The translations under genes and the position numbers were made by a program. DNA of 46,162 bases from contig JAJZWV010000002.1 of assembly GCA_021846505.1 (NCBI GenBank), forward strand, positions 1 to 46,162, written 5' to 3'. The DNA is from Bacillota bacterium. Lineage in GTDB: Bacteria; Bacillota; Sulfobacillia; Sulfobacillales; JAIMBI01. How positions within the stretch are numbered: the stretch's first letter is position 1; the number at the start of each line of letters is the position of its first letter. This document shows positions 42,785 through 46,162 of the stretch, in pieces. The notes below the pieces were generated by a model. The model made no database searches. It saw only the letters and a program-made list of their open reading frames with translations, and was not told the origin of the DNA.

Positions 42785-43831
42785 ATGCGGATGAACCTGC
42801 CACCGCCGCCGCCTGGCGCCCACCTCACCCCGCTTCTGCTGTTTTACGCCATCAACCTGGGGATTGTCACGCTGGCGGTGCTCGTGGGCGGCCGCTATCT
42901 GGTGTGGCTGTGGGAGCACCACCGCTTTCCGGGCCCGCCCTCCCCGCCGCTGCCGGGGCGGCGGCTCCTCACCGCCGGCCTGGGGGCGCTTTGGGTGCTG
43001 GATGCGGTCCTTCAGTTCCAGCCGCTCATGGTGACCCAGTTTCTGTCGGGGATGCTCACCCCCCTGTTGGCCCATGAGCCGGCGGTAGTGGCCAGAAGTT
43101 TGTCCATCGGCATGCACTTGTGGGGATTGAACCCGGTCATGGCCAACCTGGTAGCCGCATGGCTGCAGCTGGCCATTGGCCTGCTGATCCTGCTGGGCGG
43201 CGAGTCCCGCTGGCGTCGCGCGGGCCTTTTGCTGTCGCTCGGGTGGGGCCTGGTGGTGTTTGTGGTGGGCGAGGGCATGGGCAGCCTGTTTGTCCACGGC
43301 AGCTGGCTGGTGGGCAGCCCCGGCTCCGGCCTCTTGTATGCGGTGGCCAGCGCGATGCTGCTGGCGCCCCTGGCCTGGTGGACCGGCCCCGCCATACGCG
43401 CCGTGTTTTGGCGCGTGGTGGGCGGCACCTTCCTGCTGGCCGCGCTGCTGCAGGCTTGGCCGCCCTCCGGCTGGTGGGCCGGGCAGCTGGGGCGCTACCT
43501 GGCCGCCACGGCGGCCACGCCCCAGCCTGCCTGGATCTCTGCGCCGATCCGAGCCTGGTCGATGTCGGCGCGGCTGCACCCCTTCGACTGGAATGCCATT
43601 TTGGTGGGTGTGTTTCTGGCGCTGGGCTTGGGGTGGGTGGCCACCCGCGGCCGGTGGTCGGGCCCGCTGTGGTGGGCCAGCACCGCGGTCGTGTTTGCCA
43701 CCTGGTGGCTCGGGCAAGACTTTGGGATTCTGGGCGGGATGGGCACCGACCCCAACAGCGGCGCCGTCGTGCTGGTGATTCTCCTAGCCAGCGCGGTCCA
43801 CCTGGGCCACTTTCGCCGCCGCCCTGCATAG
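42785..43831 (+). CDS. multi-pass membrane protein of unknown function
   Basis: 348 residues with about 8 predicted membrane spans and the conserved-looking end segment LGQDFGILGGMGTDPNSGAVVLVI. I have seen this kind of GMGTDPNSG ending in uncharacterised membrane proteins but cannot assign a function. The start ATG 42785 follows GAGGAGGTG; an ATG at 42770 is inside that ribosome site. Histidines and Met residues in the spans (MHLWGLNPVMAN) could bind a cofactor, which is speculation. Confidence 0.75.
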   Translation: MRMNLPPPPPGAHLTPLLLFYAINLGIVTLAVLVGGRYLVWLWEHHRFPGPPSPPLPGRRLLTAGLGALWVLDAVLQFQPLMVTQFLSGMLTPLLAHEPAVVARSLSIGMHLWGLNPVMANLVAAWLQLAIGLLILLGGESRWRRAGLLLSLGWGLVVFVVGEGMGSLFVHGSWLVGSPGSGLLYAVASAMLLAPLAWWTGPAIRAVFWRVVGGTFLLAALLQAWPPSGWWAGQLGRYLAATAATPQPAWISAPIRAWSMSARLHPFDWNAILVGVFLALGLGWVATRGRWSGPLWWASTAVVFATWWLGQDFGILGGMGTDPNSGAVVLVILLASAVHLGHFRRRPA

Positions 43832-43875
43832 CTCCGCGCGGCCGCCGCATGCTACCGGCTTAAGGAGGCGTCTCT

Positions 43876-44046
43876 GTGCTGATGACGATGGGCATCGTGC
43901 TGGTGCTGGTGTGGCTGGCGGGAGCGATGATTTTTCACGTGTTGGGCGGCATCATGTACGCGGCGCTGGTGGTGGGCCTCATTCTCATCGTGTGGCACTG
44001 GGTGAGTCGGGCCATGGACCACCGCCGGTCTTCGTCTAAGTCGTAG
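43876..44046 (+). CDS. 56-residue membrane protein, DUF5670/Lmo0937 family
   Basis: GTG 43876 follows TAAGGAGG. The peptide has two hydrophobic helices (MGIVLVLVWLAGAMIFHV and MYAALVVGLILIVWHWV) split by LGG, then a basic/Ser tail (SRAMDHRRSSSKS). This matches the Lmo0937/DUF5670 family of stress-linked small membrane proteins: short helix, G-rich turn, second helix. It lies 44 bases after the preceding membrane-protein gene and may be co-transcribed with it. Confidence 0.75.
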   Translation: MLMTMGIVLVLVWLAGAMIFHVLGGIMYAALVVGLILIVWHWVSRAMDHRRSSSKS

Positions 44047-44091
44047 ACGGGCCGCCACCTGGGTGATATGCTGACCCGGATTCAGCGGCCG

Positions 44092-44290
44092 CCATGAAGA
44101 GGACCAGTAGCCATCCCCACTTGCTGAAGAGAGCCGCCGGATGGTGCAAGGCGGTGCAGGCGCGTGGCGAAGACACTTCGGAGCGGCTTGCCCAGTGGAT
44201 CTCCACTGGGCCTGAGGCCCCAAGTGGGCAAAGTGCGGTGGCACCACGGGAACCTCCTCGTCCGCACCCCGAGGCATTACTGGGGGTGGT
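44092..44290 (+). ncRNA. T-box leader, likely Asp-specific, translational type
   Basis: Stem I with AGTAG near its base (44106-44110) and AGAGAGCC in the ascending part (about 44128-44135). A GAC triplet (44172-44174) directly before ACTTCGGAG occupies the specifier position. Stem III is a perfect 8-bp hairpin (44191-44198 with 44203-44210). The T-box AAAGTGCGGTGGCACCACGG is at 44230-44249. No terminator T-run follows. Instead CACCCC (44265-44270) can pair with GGGGTG (44283-44288), hiding the ribosome site of the synthetase gene. Uncharged tRNA would favour the open form. GAC matches Asp. Confidence 0.85.
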
Positions 44291-45610
44291 ATGACGGTGG
44301 AGACGACAGAGGCGGCGAAAGCCGCAGAGCCGCGGGTCCGCCGCGTGCTGATTGCCGATTTGGGTGCCCATCTCGGTGAGGCGGTGCATGTGCGGGGATG
44401 GCTCCATGCCATTCGATCGCTGGGCCGCACCAACTTTGTCATCCTGCGTGACGGCTCCGGCCTGATTCAAATTGTCACCCCGGCAGAGCGCCTCGCGCAG
44501 CTGGGCCCGCTGGAGAGCTCCGTGGCCGTGGAGGCGCTGGTGTCGGCCGACCCCCGGGCTCCGCTGGGCGTGGAGCTGACCGAGCCTAGGTTTGCCATGC
44601 TGGCGCCCGCCAGCGGCCCCCCGCTCATCGACTTGACCAAGCCGCACCTGCCGGGCGGGCTTCCGTTTTTGCTGGACCATGCCTCGGTGGCGCTTCGCCA
44701 CCCGACTCGGCGCGAGGCCGCCCGCCTGTCGTCGGCGCTGGTGCGTGGCTTTCGGTCGGAGCTGGAGGCCCTGGGCTTCCAGGAAGTGTTCACCCCCAAA
44801 ATCTTGGGCACTGCCACCGAAGGCGGCGCCCATGTCTTTCCGCTGGACTACTTTGGGCGGCCAGCCTTCTTGGCGCAGAGCCCGCAATTTTACAAGCAGA
44901 TGCTGGTGGGGGCGTTTGAGCGCGTGTACGAAGTGGGGCCGGTGTTTCGCGCGGAGCCGCACGACACGGCCCGGCACCTGTCCCAGTACACCTCCCTGGA
45001 TGCAGAGCTCGGCTTTATCGACAGCTGGCGCGACGTCGCCGCTGTCCTGGCCCACGTCATGGCCGCCATGATGGCCAGTGCGCACACCGCAGTGCCGAGT
45101 GTGGCGGTGCCGGCGGTGCCGGAGACACTCCCGATGGTGCACTTTCAAGACGCCCTGCAGCTGGCCGGTCGCGGCCTGGGCGAAAACTTGGACGGGGAGC
45201 CCGACTTGGCGCCGGCCCACGAGCGCTGGCTGTCGGAGTGGGCCGCCCGGGAGCACGGGTCTGATTTTCTCCTGGTGGTGGGCTACCCTCTGGCGCATCG
45301 CCCATTTTACACACACCCGGACCCCGAGCACCCCGGCTGCTCCGCCAGCTTTGACCTGCTGTTTCGCGGGCAGGAAATTGTGACCGGCGGCCAGCGGCTG
45401 CACCGATACACCGACTACCTCGCGGCACTGGCCGCGCGCGGCTTTGATGCGGCGCCGTATCAGAGCTACCTGGAGGCGTTCCGGACCGGCATGCCAGCGC
45501 ACGGCGGCTTTGCCATCGGCTTGGAGCGCGTCGTGCAGAAAATCTTGGGGGCAGCCAACATCCGCGAGGTGTGCCTGTTTCCCCGCGACGTCCATCGCCT
45601 GCAGCCGTGA
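44291..45610 (+). CDS. aspS: aspartyl-tRNA synthetase, archaeal/non-discriminating (AspS2) type
   Basis: 439 residues: an OB-fold anticodon domain (EAVHVRGWLHAIRSLGRTNFVILRD) directly followed by a class II catalytic core with FTPKILGTATEGGAHVF, FLAQSPQFYKQMLV, VYEVGPVFRAE and GFAIGLERVVQKIL. The bacterial GAD insertion (as in the ~590-residue AspRS) is missing, so it is the short archaeal-like form, which often also charges tRNA-Asn with Asp for the amidotransferase route. An AsnRS is a less likely reading; the GAC specifier of the leader favours Asp. Start ATG 44291 with GGGGGTGG just upstream. Confidence 0.9.
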   Translation: MTVETTEAAKAAEPRVRRVLIADLGAHLGEAVHVRGWLHAIRSLGRTNFVILRDGSGLIQIVTPAERLAQLGPLESSVAVEALVSADPRAPLGVELTEPRFAMLAPASGPPLIDLTKPHLPGGLPFLLDHASVALRHPTRREAARLSSALVRGFRSELEALGFQEVFTPKILGTATEGGAHVFPLDYFGRPAFLAQSPQFYKQMLVGAFERVYEVGPVFRAEPHDTARHLSQYTSLDAELGFIDSWRDVAAVLAHVMAAMMASAHTAVPSVAVPAVPETLPMVHFQDALQLAGRGLGENLDGEPDLAPAHERWLSEWAAREHGSDFLLVVGYPLAHRPFYTHPDPEHPGCSASFDLLFRGQEIVTGGQRLHRYTDYLAALAARGFDAAPYQSYLEAFRTGMPAHGGFAIGLERVVQKILGAANIREVCLFPRDVHRLQP

Positions 45611-45704
45611 TAGCTGCGGGCGCACTCAAGCTGATCCCCAGCTCCTGGGCCACTTCCTCTTGGAAGCGCTCGCGGGCGAACGCTTTCAGCGTCTCGTGAG
45701 CCAT
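45608..45704 (-). pseudogene. possible truncated alpha/beta-type small acid-soluble spore protein
   Basis: ATG 45704 follows AGGGAGGT at good distance and opens with a sequence like the first conserved block of alpha/beta SASPs (LKAFARERFQEEVAQELGISL). After about 30 codons the frame runs antisense into the 3' end of aspS, where the expected Gly-Gly-Glu block is absent. It looks like an N-terminal fragment, perhaps cut when the aspS unit was joined here. Short and uncertain. Confidence 0.35.
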
Positions 45705-45730
45705 CGGCGCCGACCTCCCTGGGTTTCCTT

Positions 45731-45750
45731 GTGGTTCTCTGTGGTTCTTT
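45731..45750. repeat. tandem 10-bp repeat GTGGTTCTYT
   Basis: Two adjacent copies (GTGGTTCTCT, GTGGTTCTTT), AT-rich compared with the surroundings, in the gap between the SASP-like fragment and the pentapeptide gene. Function unknown. Confidence 0.4.
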
Positions 45751-45902
45751 GGACTTCACACCTCTTTGTGCTGCGAGCGGCAAAATGCGCCCCGCGCTAG
45801 TGTCACCGGCATCCCGGCACCGGTGCGGGGCATATGTTGACAGCTCGGCGACAATTGCCCCAGAGAGCCCCATTGGGGCGGTGGCAAAGGAGGCGGCGGC
45901 GC

Positions 45903-46162
45903 GTGGAGGCCACCGGAAGATTCCAGGATTTGTCGATGCCTGACGGCGCCGCGCTGTTTCCTGGCGGCGTAGTGGAAGGCCAAGAATTTGTCCGGTGCCG
46001 GTTTGCGCACCGCGACTGGTCTAACATGGCCACCGCGCGCACCCGCTTTGTGGATTGCGATTTTACCGACACGGCCTGGAACGCCAGCCTGCACCGCGGC
46101 ACGGCATTTCTCAACTGCCGCTTTCGCGGCACCAATCTGTTTGGCGCCGCGCTGCAGGACTG
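45903..46162 (+). CDS. pentapeptide-repeat protein, 3' end beyond the window
   Basis: At least 86 residues from GTG 45903 (AAAGGAGG nine bases before). From about residue 30, five-residue periodicity with Phe/Leu at the centre: FVRCRFAHRDW, RFVDCDFTDTAW, AFLNCRFRGTNLFGAAL. This gives the right-handed square beta-helix seen in Qnr/MfpA-type DNA mimics and many unassigned proteins. Function cannot be told. Confidence 0.8.
   Translation, partial: MEATGRFQDLSMPDGAALFPGGVVEGQEFVRCRFAHRDWSNMATARTRFVDCDFTDTAWNASLHRGTAFLNCRFRGTNLFGAALQD

Noticed and set aside
45057-45704. A 215-codon minus-strand open frame antisense to aspS
   Set aside because: Only the first ~30 codons look like protein. The rest mirrors conserved codons of the synthetase and is a high-GC artefact.

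Overview
The window comes from a GC-rich (by eye about two-thirds G+C), endospore-forming Gram-positive bacterium. Sporulation genes (spoIIID, a spoIIQ-like gene and a possible SASP remnant), Bacillus-like gene order around the ATP synthase operon, strong AGGAGG-type ribosome binding sites, a T-box leader and ywlC/ywlE/ywkE-type neighbours all point to Firmicutes. The high G+C suggests a Sulfobacillus/Thermaerobacter/Symbiobacterium-like lineage; the genus cannot be fixed from sequence reading alone. Most of the window is ordinary housekeeping chromosome with dense operons and many GTGA/ATGA start-stop overlaps. I saw no phage, IS element, CRISPR array, rRNA or tRNA.

Layout. 1-1250: a probably decayed gene followed by a perfect hairpin. 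1445-2518: a DUF2325 protein. 2529-5074 (minus): a coupled set of a broken BNR/sialidase-like gene, a MoaD/ThiS-like sulfur carrier and a ThiF/MoeB-rhodanese fusion. 5221-7334 (minus): an OmpR-type two-component system, divergent from htrA copy 1. 7587-13811 (plus): three HtrA-type PDZ serine proteases with intact catalytic triads. Between copies 1 and 2 lies an oppositely oriented cytochrome b6 operon: a 30-residue membrane peptide, cytochrome b6, an unusual subunit-IV-like protein and a small membrane protein. 13861-14946 (minus): spoIIID and a spoIIQ-like gene. 15143-18301 (minus): a 1052-residue BNR-repeat protein. 18895-20924 (plus): an unknown protein coupled to a GT-B glycosyltransferase.

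20932-34658 (minus) is the conserved Firmicutes block. In order of transcription it runs rpmE, prfA, prmC, rhodanese, ArsB/NhaD-like transporter, ywlC, ywlE, rpiB, upp, then atpZ-I-B-E-F-H-A-G-D-C. 34874-37216 (plus): an MNT/HEPN pair and a secreted coiled-coil lytic transglycosylase. 37753-38494 (minus): moaD-moaE. 38571-39473 (plus): an L,D-transpeptidase. 39432-42691 (minus): a phosphotransferase, ychF and hemL. 42785-46162 (plus): an unknown membrane protein, a DUF5670 micro-protein, a T-box leader with an aspS-type synthetase, and a pentapeptide-repeat gene cut by the window edge.

Points most worth a second look: (i) a T-box with a GAC specifier that seems to act by hiding the Shine-Dalgarno sequence; (ii) a sigma-E promoter for spoIIID whose -35 element lies in the spoIIQ terminator stem; (iii) three HtrA paralogues sharing an upstream CTGGCA element next to a stress-type two-component system and a cytochrome b6 operon; (iv) a c subunit with carboxylates on both helices (D28 and E61) and a beta subunit with a charged insertion; (v) a possible attenuator in the ATP operon leader; (vi) a BNR gene with two lesions inside an otherwise intact MoaD/ThiF operon.
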